Assembly (NCBI GenBank): GCA_000333855.2 | Contig: CM007317.1 | Location: 1,311,192 to 1,375,191 of the forward strand | Direction of reading: 5' to 3' | DNA: 64,000 nt | DNA from: Endotrypanum monterogeii | Lineage: Eukaryota; Euglenozoa; Kinetoplastea; Trypanosomatida; Trypanosomatidae | Shown: positions 41,984 through 51,545 of the stretch, piece after piece | How the letters are laid out: every line of letters begins with the position of its first letter | How positions within the stretch are numbered: position 1 is the stretch's first letter | Program-made: the position numbers and the translations under genes | Notes under the pieces: model-generated | The model's input: only the letters and a program-made list of their open reading frames with translations | The model's database searches: none | What the model was told of the DNA's origin: nothing

Positions 41984-42790
41984 CTCCAACGTCACGAACA
42001 GAGCGCGATCAGGAGAGTTTGGGGAAACAGGAAGTCAAGTACGTTTGTAGTGTCGCGCCTCCACTTAGGCGACCGCTGCCCTATTGTCGCTGCTTCCGCC
42101 TTTCCTGCTCTGAGCTCCACATATGTTCTTCCCTCCTCCCCAACCACCGCCACTACTATCTGTTTACCACCCCCCCCCTACTACCCCACGGGCTTCCTTT
42201 AATTCAAAATATAGGCACCGGGTGCAATATGTCTTTTTTTGAGCAAGATGATATTTTTTTCATTTTTCGTATACTTTATCGGACTCAATTCGCTGTGTAG
42301 TGGTGTCGTTGTTTTCTTCGTTTGACTTTTTTGGTCATTTTTTTTCCGACAGCACGCAACGGGGGTGCAGAAGATTTTTTGAAAATTAATGAGACAACAG
42401 GTTCGCTTCACTGCACCGGAAAGCGGCCGTTTCTTCCACACTGAATGCTCACAGTCTCACCCATCGTCTCGCATGATATCGAAGACACAATACGCTATGC
42501 GCTTTTCTCACATTTTGTTACATTTTAATACCTCACACCACCCAGATACGGGTGTGACTAAATGACGTCCTATCCTCTACTTTTTAAAATTGTTAATGTC
42601 GTTCTTTCACCCTCTTCTATGAGTCATACCTGAACTTCGCACAGACGCTGCCGTCCGTTTTTTTTTTTTTGCAGCGTTAGTGTATCGAGTGCTAAGGCCT
42701 GACGATGGCCTCATTTTTTCCTCCATATTGGCGCTGCAAACGGATTCTTTACTTGAAGTAATTTCTCTCTAAAGAAGTTCATGCCTACCA

Positions 42791-42794
<4 letters not shown>

Positions 42795-42834
<40 letters not shown>
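42795..42834. repeat. (AT)20 microsatellite
   Basis: Longest TA/AT array in the window, about 810 bp after the ZIP stop. Confidence 0.97.
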
Positions 42835-42836
<2 letters not shown>

Positions 42837-43165
42837 TTACGTAGTCAAGTTCACGGATGCTCTTGATGTCGCGCAGACTTGCTGTTATCGGAGCACCGCT
42901 TTTGTGGCCCCTATTGCCCCATTTTCTGGACTTGGAAAAAGTCTGTGCGAGTACGTTCTCTTCAGAACGTAGCGTAGCGGCCGTCATATTGAAAAGGAAA
43001 CCAACCATACAACATGCGTGAAGCGTTTGAGGGATGTGATAACTGTGCAATTTTCATGTATGGAGGAGTGAGATAAAATTTGAACCCGAAAATATCAGTG
43101 CACCCACGGCAGCGAGCGCGGCCGAATCGTATTTCAGTGGTAGGTTAGGACGTAATATATATATG

Positions 43166-43187
43166 TTTTTTTTTTTTGGGGGGGGGG
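43166..43187. repeat. T12G10 junction
   Basis: Twelve T directly followed by ten G then TTG, the same string as at 21236. Confidence 0.95.
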
Positions 43188-43332
43188 TTGAAGATGGAAA
43201 AGAAATGTGCAAACACTAACGGTTTATGGCCATCTGTATGTTTCACCTTCTTCACACTGGGGCCCACACCACGCGCTCTCTATTGAGAAGACTTGCCACT
43301 GTTTGCCAGGCGACTACTTTCTTTCGATGTGA

Positions 43333-43789
43333 TCTCTATTGTCAGCGGAGGGGCGTGTTGTATCACTAAAGTCACAAGCGTTCCTGAGTTCTGCCAAACT
43401 GGAATTTGGCGAGAAGATGCTGCACCGAACAAAATTCATGCAAGATGCTTGCGCGAAAGCTCTAAGTTCGTATGTTTTCCAGGGTGCAAATTTTGGTCCT
43501 TCGCTGCAGAGGTGCCTTTTCTCTCTCATGACTGATCGGTTTGCCCTATGTTATAGTCTCAACCGCTCTCCCCTTTTTTTTTGAATAGCGTCAGGTACTG
43601 GTGAAAGAGCGACTGCGCAAAACTCCAGGTTTTCAAGATGCTAGGGATACAACTCGTGAGCACTTCTTCTACAACAGATATTCGTTGACCCTTCATCTGC
43701 CTTCGAGCCCAACTCTGAAACCGGTACACCCCATAAGTCTTTTGTTTGTTATCACGCGCGGCAACCCTAATTTCACTATGGGGGCCTAG
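43333..43789 (+). pseudogene. Possible small gene relic with frameshift
   Basis: Two adjacent open pieces meet at a T8 run (43575-43582). The first, 43333-43584, encodes about 83 residues with protein-like composition (LEFGEKMLHRTKFMQDACAK, FGPSLQRCLFSLM). The second, 43587-43789, is in the next frame and encodes about 66 residues (KERLRKTPGFQDARD, TTREHFFYNRYSLTLHL). Neither has a convincing ATG, and the first follows an in-frame TGA at 43330. It was not recognised. It may be a decayed gene or a chance pair of open frames; only comparison with related genomes can tell. Confidence 0.25.
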
Positions 43790-44865
43790 TGACAGAGGTC
43801 GTTTGACTTCGCCCACAGGGGGAGTGGCAAGGCCGTGCCCATTTTAGAGTACTGAAGAAGGCCCATGAGAAATGATCTATGAACAATATCTCACTGTAAT
43901 GTGACATGATCGTTTCCGTTAATGTTAATTTCGTGTATTTTAAAAAAATTCTTGCCCAACCCATGTGTGCTTGCTTCTCCACACTTTCCAGGAGTGCTGT
44001 GCCCTCCCCCCCCCCCCCGGGACATCTCTGGCGCCAGCTGGCGAATACATCGAGAAACTACATAGAGTTTTTATGTCTGCAGTTAATGTAAGACTTCCCG
44101 AATATGAAGTTGCGAGGAATCTGAATGAACGAGGTAGCTGAGATACCGCTCTTGTGGTGGCAGTCATTTGTTTGCCCGTTTAGTATGCCACGAGAAGGCA
44201 CAGATGATTTACTGAGAGGCCATCGTCAGTAGTTATACGTGTGGTGGTTCAGCGTACTCAGCACCTATGTGTCGCCTAAAGACGTTCTCTCGTATCGACT
44301 GAGCGGCGAGGGAGCTGAACAGACACGTTCTGCAGGCGTCCGTGACATTATCCGGACACAGGAAGCGAATACTGTGGGGATAGCCCTTTGCGCGTGCTCA
44401 ATGATTGTTGGCGGTGGCTCTCTCTTCCCTTCTCTCACACAACAATGGCCGTTCCTCCTTTTCTTCCTCAGCACCTCTCTATTTATTTTCCCTTGTCGGG
44501 AGTGCTCTGTTTTTCGATTCCCCTTCCTCCATACGAACGCGCGTTACACTTACCAGCTTCTCCAAGCACCAGGGTTTGTCCTAGCCCCCTTAGTTTCTTT
44601 ATTTTTCTAAATAGTTGGCCGGGTTTGCGGCGACCGTGGTAGCGCGCGAAGTCTGCAACGGCAACGTTCTTGCTCGACGACGGAGGGGCTTTTTCGTACC
44701 GTGTGGTCAACAGACTACTTTCGCATTTTTGCATGCGTCTTTTTCGCATCCGAAAAGAGCGTCACAGATCATTTCATTGAGGGTTGGCAAACACAACGAA
44801 AAGCGAGGGGGCCCGTGCAATATCCTTATACTTATTTTGCACTCAATTTCTGCAAAGGGGTCAGA

Positions 44866-47469
44866 ATGTCGGTGGGGACCACCGCCGCGGTGGAATTCAC
44901 CGCAGCTAGCCAGCGGGTGAAAATGGTGGACATGCATCCAAAGGAGCCCATGTTCCTTTCAGCGCTGTACTCCGGCAGTATTAACTTATACAACTACCAG
45001 ACGCAAGCGCTCCTTCGCTCGTTTGACACAGGTACGGGTCTTCCAGTGCGCTGTGTCCGCTTCATTCCGCGCCTGCAGAGCTTTGTCTGCGGTTGCGATG
45101 ATATGAATCTTCGCGTGTTCAATTATAACACAATGGAGCGGACAAAAATCTTCCAGGCTCACGACGACTACATCCGGTGTGTCGCTGTTCACGAACAACT
45201 ACCATTGGTGTTGTCGTGTGGAGATGACATGAGTATCCGGCAGTGGGACTGGAGCAAAGGGTGGACATTGCAGATGGCCTACGAAGGGCATCAGCACTTC
45301 TGCATGGCCATTGCATTCAATCCAAAAGACTCCTCTACATTTGCATCCGCCTCCATGGACTGCACCATCAAGGTGTGGCGTGTTAACACTCCGATGCCAA
45401 ACTACCAGCTCGAAGGCCATGAAGATGGCGTGAACTGCGTCGAGTTTTATCCTCGTGGAGATAAGCCGTACTTACTGAGCGGATCCGACGACAGGACAGT
45501 GCGGTTGTGGGACTACCAAACCAAAGCGTGCCTCCAGGTGTTTTCCTTCCACGACGAAAACGTGGCGGGTGTGCTTTTCCATCCAGACATTCCCGCTATT
45601 TTCTCAATCTCTGAGTCGGACAGCATTGCCGCTTTTTCCACAGAGACCTTCCGCCTGCTTTACTCATGCAATCATTCGGATATGGGTCGTGGGTGGTCTC
45701 TCACATCGAAGCGTCACTCAAATACGCTTATTGCCGGTTTTGACCATGGCGTTCGAGTGTACAGGATCGGCGTGGAGAAGCCTGTCTTCTCCATGGATAC
45801 CAGTGGCCGTGTCCTCGTCGCTACCGGAAACGAAATCACGCGGATGGACATCAAGGCTGTGAACCCCGAGACACCCGATGGGGAGGTGCTGAGTGTCGCA
45901 ACGAAGGACATGGGCACCGTCGAGGCGACTGCTCGCTCTATTCTTCACGCTCTCAACGGTCAGTTCATCTGTGTTGTTGGTGACGGCGACTATACGATTA
46001 TCTCGTCCCTCTCATTGCGACCGAAGTCATATGGACAGTGTGTGTCATTTGTGTGGGGACCTGAAAGTGGTGCCTACGCTGTACTAGAGAACTCGTCAAC
46101 GCTTAAAGTTTACAGAAGTTTCAAAGGGCGCGCCGCACTTTCGCTGCCGGGGGCGGCCGAAAAGCTGTTCAGTGGACCTCTGTTAGCTGTGCGCACGAGC
46201 AACAGCGTCTTATTTTACGACTGGGAGACACTCGCTCTTATTCGTCAAATCGACGAAGCCCCAGTAGCCCTCGAGTGGAGCCTTTCAGGCGAGCTCGTGG
46301 CGCTTGTCACATCGAGTGGTGTTTTCCTCCTCAAGTTTAACGGAGACGCCGTCGCACAGTACCTTGAGCAGAATACCACCACCGGTGACGACGGACTGGA
46401 CTTTTCGTTTGACATGGTGGAAGAGCTCGATGAGAGAGTGCGCGATGTCGTATGGGTGGGTGACTGTCTGGTGTTTATCAATGATGTGTATCGTCTCAAC
46501 TACTACATTGGGGGTGAAGTGAGCAATATTGCGGTACTCAACCGCAACCAGTACCTTCTCGGCTACTTGCCAAAGGAAAATCGTATCTTCTGTATCGATA
46601 AGGAGAGAAATATCACTAGCTATCTTCTCCAGGTGAACGCCATAGAGTATATGGCAGCCATCGTGCGAGAAGACTTTGACGCTGCTAATAAACTTCTCCC
46701 CAAAATCGAGATGAGCCTACGTGACAAGCTCTCACGGTTTCTCGAGTCGCGTGGGCTTTTGGAAAAAGCGCTCGAGATCGCGACAGATGACGAGCACCGT
46801 TTCGACTTAGCGGTTCAACTGAAACAGCTGAGGTTGGCGTACGGGATTGCCAGTGCCGAAAACATCGCCTCGCATTGGAAGCAAGTAGGCGAGATTGCAC
46901 TCGAGCAGGGCTACTTTGACATGGCCATTGAGGCACTGGAAAAGTGCAACGACTGGAGTGGGTTGCTGCTCATCTATACATCTTTCCATGATATGCAGGC
47001 TATTTCCCGTCTCGGCGATTGCTGTCTACAAAATGGACAGGCCAACCTAGCCTTTACCTGTTTCCATCTCACCCAACGACATGCCGACTGTGTGGAGTTG
47101 CTCCAAAAGACTGGTAAACCAGGCGATGCCGCATTTTACGCCCGCACTTACTGCCCGGAACTTATCGATGATGCCGTCGCAAAGTGGAAGATTTCAGTCG
47201 CCTCAATACCCCGCGTAAGCCAAGCGTTGGCCAATCCAGCGGCCTATCCAAATCTGTTTCCTTCATTGCGCAAACTTAACTCGTCACCCCTAAAGGAACT
47301 CAAGCTCGATACACAACCGCCTCTGTCGGAAACACCTACGTCGCCACACCGTACCCACAACGAATTGAGCGCTGACGATCTGTATGCGAAGACAACCGAG
47401 GAACAGCTGCATTCTACACACACGCCGAAAGACGTCGGAGTGCTCCGGACAACCCCTGAAGCAGCTTAG
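44866..47469 (+). CDS. COPB2: Coatomer subunit beta' (beta'-COP)
   Basis: 867 residues, near the usual ~900. N-terminal WD40 repeats are seen with typical GH...WD spacing and hallmark phrases VKMVDMHPKEP, LYSGSINLYNYQT, IRCVAVHEQLPLVLS and SASMDCTIKVWR. A second propeller, an alpha-solenoid and a low-complexity tail follow. That is the layout of beta'-COP, a subunit of the COPI coat that moves vesicles from Golgi to ER and binds dilysine signals through the first propeller. The start at 44866 is the first ATG that gives the family N-terminus (MSVGTTAAVEF). The frame is open 55 codons further up, but that stretch looks like leader. Confidence 0.95.
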   Translation: MSVGTTAAVEFTAASQRVKMVDMHPKEPMFLSALYSGSINLYNYQTQALLRSFDTGTGLPVRCVRFIPRLQSFVCGCDDMNLRVFNYNTMERTKIFQAHDDYIRCVAVHEQLPLVLSCGDDMSIRQWDWSKGWTLQMAYEGHQHFCMAIAFNPKDSSTFASASMDCTIKVWRVNTPMPNYQLEGHEDGVNCVEFYPRGDKPYLLSGSDDRTVRLWDYQTKACLQVFSFHDENVAGVLFHPDIPAIFSISESDSIAAFSTETFRLLYSCNHSDMGRGWSLTSKRHSNTLIAGFDHGVRVYRIGVEKPVFSMDTSGRVLVATGNEITRMDIKAVNPETPDGEVLSVATKDMGTVEATARSILHALNGQFICVVGDGDYTIISSLSLRPKSYGQCVSFVWGPESGAYAVLENSSTLKVYRSFKGRAALSLPGAAEKLFSGPLLAVRTSNSVLFYDWETLALIRQIDEAPVALEWSLSGELVALVTSSGVFLLKFNGDAVAQYLEQNTTTGDDGLDFSFDMVEELDERVRDVVWVGDCLVFINDVYRLNYYIGGEVSNIAVLNRNQYLLGYLPKENRIFCIDKERNITSYLLQVNAIEYMAAIVREDFDAANKLLPKIEMSLRDKLSRFLESRGLLEKALEIATDDEHRFDLAVQLKQLRLAYGIASAENIASHWKQVGEIALEQGYFDMAIEALEKCNDWSGLLLIYTSFHDMQAISRLGDCCLQNGQANLAFTCFHLTQRHADCVELLQKTGKPGDAAFYARTYCPELIDDAVAKWKISVASIPRVSQALANPAAYPNLFPSLRKLNSSPLKELKLDTQPPLSETPTSPHRTHNELSADDLYAKTTEEQLHSTHTPKDVGVLRTTPEAA

Positions 47470-48426
47470 CCCCCCATCAACAACGGTTACCACACACGGT
47501 CAATTCACCCTCCCCAAGTATGTCTCTCCTTTAACTCGTAAGAAGCAGGATCGGGCGGACAAAAAGGAGGCATCGTGAGAACGGTAAAATACCTCAAGGT
47601 GTGAAGACAAATAACGGAAGGCATGGGAGCAATGGAGAAGAGGAAGGGGGCCTGTCTCCATTGCATCAGGTTGCATCGTGCGCGCGTGTCGATGTGTGTG
47701 CGCATACCAGGGGTGTGGGCGAGAACTTTGAAGTTTTTCACCTAATTGGTTTTATCATAAGGTCGAAGTAGAGGAACAAATCCCTCTTCGGTGATGTGTG
47801 TGTGTGTGTGTGTGTGATGTTGGGGGGATCTTATTTACGCATGACTCGGTGTTTAGATGATCCGTTGTATCGCAAAAATCTGTAACTACTGAGAGGGAAA
47901 AAAAAACGGTCTTCGGAGCGAAGGAAGGCCAAGTGGTCAATGATGCAGTTCATGAATGCATCCTCGGATGGGATCAACATAAGACCTGTTTGTACAGAAT
48001 GTTTTGCATGCAAAAATGCATGCCGGCAATTCGGCCGCGGCGACGTTTACATTGCGCAGCCCGTTGCGCTCCCTCTGGGTTGTGTGCGCATGCGTCTTGA
48101 AAATATTTGATCGCTGCTCAGAAACCACCTCCCGCTGCCCTTCTTTTTTTTTTACTCAATGTTTCTCTACCGCCATCCTCCGTCCTCTGAGATCACCTAT
48201 ATTGACTGCCTCGTCCTTACCGCTATGCTGCTCATTCGATTTCGTGTGCATCCACATACTTTTTTTTCTCAGGGGAGTGAGGACAGGGAGCAGAATTAGT
48301 TTTCCCTGTGTGTGTGTATTTCCTTTTGTGTTCTTGTGAGGGCGCTCTTGTTGTACAGTTCTAGCTTTCCCCTGACACCGTTCAACATTGCGGCACAGCT
48401 TCACTCGATTTGCTTTTCGACCAGAA
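47470..48426 (+). other. Intergenic/UTR, 0.96 kb
   Basis: TG array at 47795-47816 and T-rich stretches; no gene is seen. The zinc-finger gene leader lies at the right end. Confidence 0.65.
47795..47816. repeat. (TG)11 microsatellite
   Basis: TG dinucleotide run in the beta'-COP 3' flank. Confidence 0.95.
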
Positions 48427-49341
48427 ATGCTGAAACTGCGGAGTCTAGTGACATTACACACCCGAGTAGTATTCTACCCTGCTCTACCAATCGGTTGCAC
48501 CATCAAGCGCTACGCGACTTCAGCGTCTGGAAAATGGAAGTGTCCATGCGGCCTGAGCAACTTTGATTTTCACTTGGAATGCTACAGCTGTCACAAAAAG
48601 CGCACCGACTCAGCCGTTGATAACTCTCTCTCGCCATTGTCGCTCCTTGGCGAGGTGTGCGTGGATGACCTGGACACTTCCGATCTGCACACTTGCAGGG
48701 ATTCGAAGGATAAAACGAGCCCACTCGAAGGTATTTGGATGTGTCCAGCATGCAACACATTCAACGGTGCCCAACGCGCGTCGTGCACATACTGCGGAGA
48801 AAGAAGGCTGCGTTGGCACCCTAGCAACGTGGGGAAGAGATCGAATGACTTTCACAGAAGAGACGCTGAAAAGACTCCTGTAGACGCATCTCCCGCACCC
48901 ATAGGGCTGCCAACGGCTAGGGTGGGGGAAGCATCAGCTTTCTTTTCCTTGGTCCCTGACGAGCCTGTGGTTTCTCAACCTTTTAAAAAAGGTGACTGGT
49001 ATTGCGTCTGTGGAGCGCATAACTTCTCGCGCAACACTCACTGTCGAAAATGTAGCGACCCTCGCCCGTCGCGCAACTCTCCAATGACAGAAAAACGGTC
49101 GCAAAACAGTCACCCTGGTGACTGGACATGCCCAGGTTGCAACATGTGGAACTTTTCCTGGCGAAGAGTGTGCAAGCGGTGCAACCTGGCACAGCAAGTG
49201 ACTGAAACGGAGTCCGTCTCCGCGCAGGCAGAGACCAACGCGGCCATTTCAATGGCTACTGGATGGATTTGCCAAGCATGTCACTCGGTCAACCCTACTG
49301 AGGATGATAATATGTGCGTCATTTGTGGAAGTCAGAAATGA
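48427..49341 (+). CDS. Five-finger RanBP2-type zinc protein, likely mitochondrial
   Basis: 304 residues from the ATG at 48427. The frame is open upstream only through TTG. Five RanBP2-type fingers (W-x-C-x(1-2)-C...N...C-x2-C) begin at W37, W104, W191, W232 and W279. The first (WKCPCG) and third (WYCVCG) have C-x-C rather than C-x2-C. The N-terminus (MLKLRSLVTLHTRVVF) is basic/hydrophobic with few acidic residues, fitting mitochondrial import. RanBP2 fingers usually bind single-stranded RNA. Kinetoplastid mitochondrial RNA-editing accessory proteins of this layout exist (an MRB1680-type multi-finger protein comes to mind), but I cannot confirm orthology. A role in mitochondrial RNA processing is therefore an inference. 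Confidence 0.85.
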   Translation: MLKLRSLVTLHTRVVFYPALPIGCTIKRYATSASGKWKCPCGLSNFDFHLECYSCHKKRTDSAVDNSLSPLSLLGEVCVDDLDTSDLHTCRDSKDKTSPLEGIWMCPACNTFNGAQRASCTYCGERRLRWHPSNVGKRSNDFHRRDAEKTPVDASPAPIGLPTARVGEASAFFSLVPDEPVVSQPFKKGDWYCVCGAHNFSRNTHCRKCSDPRPSRNSPMTEKRSQNSHPGDWTCPGCNMWNFSWRRVCKRCNLAQQVTETESVSAQAETNAAISMATGWICQACHSVNPTEDDNMCVICGSQK

Positions 49342-51545
49342 TTGAGAGTATGAGCGCTATCCTCTACGGGATAGCGATCTGTTCCTCTTCATGTCTTCAT
49401 GGCAGCACGACTTACGTGACAGCATCATGCGAATATGCAGCGGGCGACAGTCTCTTAATGACCTTGGAACGTATTAATGTTCACGTGGAGGGAGTTGTAC
49501 TCTTCACCACTAGCCAGTGTACACACGCCTGACCCCAGAACAAAAAAAATACATGAAGCAAACCTTTGTCACGCAGCGCCCGCGCGCGCATGATTGCTAG
49601 GACATGGGCTCAAAGGACTCCTTAGAAATTCATTCTCCCTCTAGCGTCTCCTCGCTCACGTAAGTCAGGCAAAACCTTCACATAGTTCCTGAGCGAGACA
49701 CGCCCCCTCCTTGAGGAGTTACTGGGGTAGATATCAAAACTCTTACACCGCACGTCAGGATCATTGACAGACCCACCTCTTCTCCCTCATCCCATTTCGC
49801 GTCCCTCACCCTTTTCATTATGTCAGACCATTGGAAATGAATGGACTCTATAAGATGTGGTATAGCAGGGGTTACTGCGTAATGCAAGTACTGTGTTCAC
49901 GTAAGCTTCGCGTCCTCTAATTCGAAACGAAGCCACATATTGCTGTTTTGCCTGTTAGTCCCTGCTGCTACCTTTGCCTCGTACTGTCTGCCCCCGATCA
50001 AGTACAGCAAGACTCCGGAACTTGTGCGACACGAGACACCATCTTTCCGCAGATACATTCCGCGATGAAGTCACCCATGACCGTGGTACTCCCTCCATAC
50101 TGCAACTTAAGATGAGTTGTGGACACACGAAGGTCTTATGAGGATGAATGCAAGAGGGAAACAATTCTTCGACGTAGTGCTCGGACATCGTCGCACGTGT
50201 CAGGTTGTTTAAAGGTGATCGGAGGGCATTAAGTAGATTATCCCACTGAAGAGACATACGGGATGCAACATATATATATACGCAACGACGAGAGGTCCTG
50301 AAACGGTGTGCTCCTCACTTGAAATCAAAAACTAAGCACATAAACAGTGACGGAGCAGGGAAGAAAAGCTGTCAAGGCATCTCTCTTGTGTTTTTCTGTT
50401 TTGTGAAGTATTGCACATTTTCCCGACGTTGTGAGTGGGAGGCAGCCATTCTGGGAATGGCATATCTGAATTCGATAACGTTTCCTGTTTTTCTTTTTCA
50501 GTTTCCTTGTGTTTTCTTTCTTCGACTGAGTGAAAGGATTGGGATCGTGCACCACTTATGATAACCGTACATGATCAACACAAGCTGATCCTCGGTTTGC
50601 ACTTCATTGGCGAACTCTGTGCAACACGTGACGTTTGTCTCACTTATTCAACTTCTCTAGTTGTTCAGTATGCCAGTGGATGTTAGTACAACTCTCCGGT
50701 ATGGACAAGTCGGTGGGAAGAGTGAGACCTCATTCTGCTGATGAGGTAACCTATTATGAGCGACGCGGTGGAAAGCAGAGGGAAGAGCCTCCCTGCTTCT
50801 ATCGACGGTCAGGTTTTCATGCAGATTTGTAAGCCAAATATGTGTTGAACATGCCTTTGCCTACATCACAACTGGAAGGAGAGGATGTGAACGCTGCACA
50901 TGACATATTTCCCAGCTCCCTCGAACTGCTGCGGGCATTCCTGAATGGTCAGTAACTGTATGGGTGAGAGAAGGCTGACGTCTAGTGCGAACAGAGTGTG
51001 GTGCAGAGGCAGAGATCAGAAGACTGTGTCGGTGCCGGTGTGACGTCTTTGCTTCGAATTTGGACCGTGTGTGAGGGGTCTCCGACGCGAGTCGGAGAGA
51101 TGAGACATTGATTTCCATTGATGCACCGCATAATAATAGAAATTCGTTGAGGAGAATATTCAGTTTCTCAGTCTTCGGACAGCATCCTGCTACAGTTTTT
51201 TTTTCACTGCCCCTCAATACCCAATCATGCAAAGGCCCACTCACGTACCTATTCACACACACACACAAAAAAAAAAAAAACATGCTTGCTTTAAGCATAC
51301 AATGTTCTGGTTCTCTTGACATGACTCCTCTCACCTTTTGGGATGTGTCTTCAGATCTATCTTGGTTGTCATTCCTGCTCTTTGCCTGTGTGGTACATCA
51401 TGTGGCCGATAATCCGAGGTGCCTTCATTCCATCTCCTCTTCACTGTCCCGCTCGTAGTCCTTTTTGTGCAGAGTCGACCGATGTCGACTCAATTTCACA
51501 CAGTGATTAAACTAGAGCTGAGTATACACCTGCGCACACGCGAAG
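49342..51545 (+). other. Intergenic, 2.2 kb, no gene seen
   Basis: Moderately GC-balanced spacer with TA run near 50271, a GNRA-capped hairpin at 51079-51098 and A run near 51267. Two minus-strand open frames (49678-49887, 49955-50257) are noted but not called. The last ~100 bp is the leader of the PP2A subunit gene. Confidence 0.6.
51079..51098. repeat. 8-bp stem hairpin with GCGA loop
   Basis: TCTCCGAC-GCGA-GTCGGAGA: a perfect 8-bp stem closed by a GNRA-type tetraloop, in the spacer before the PP2A subunit gene. In RNA this would be a stable element of the 3' UTR or intergenic transcript. Confidence 0.85.

Larger units (their letters stand above)
41984..44865 (+). other. Intergenic, 2.9 kb
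   Basis: Second-longest gene-poor stretch. It contains a T11 run at 42659, an (AT)20 array, a T12G10 junction at 43166 and a possible gene relic at 43333-43789. Otherwise no convincing coding sequence. Its right end holds the beta'-COP leader. Confidence 0.6.

Noticed and set aside
49314..49532. Frame overlapping the end of the zinc-finger gene.
   Set aside because: A different frame across a stop codon, with no protein-like features.
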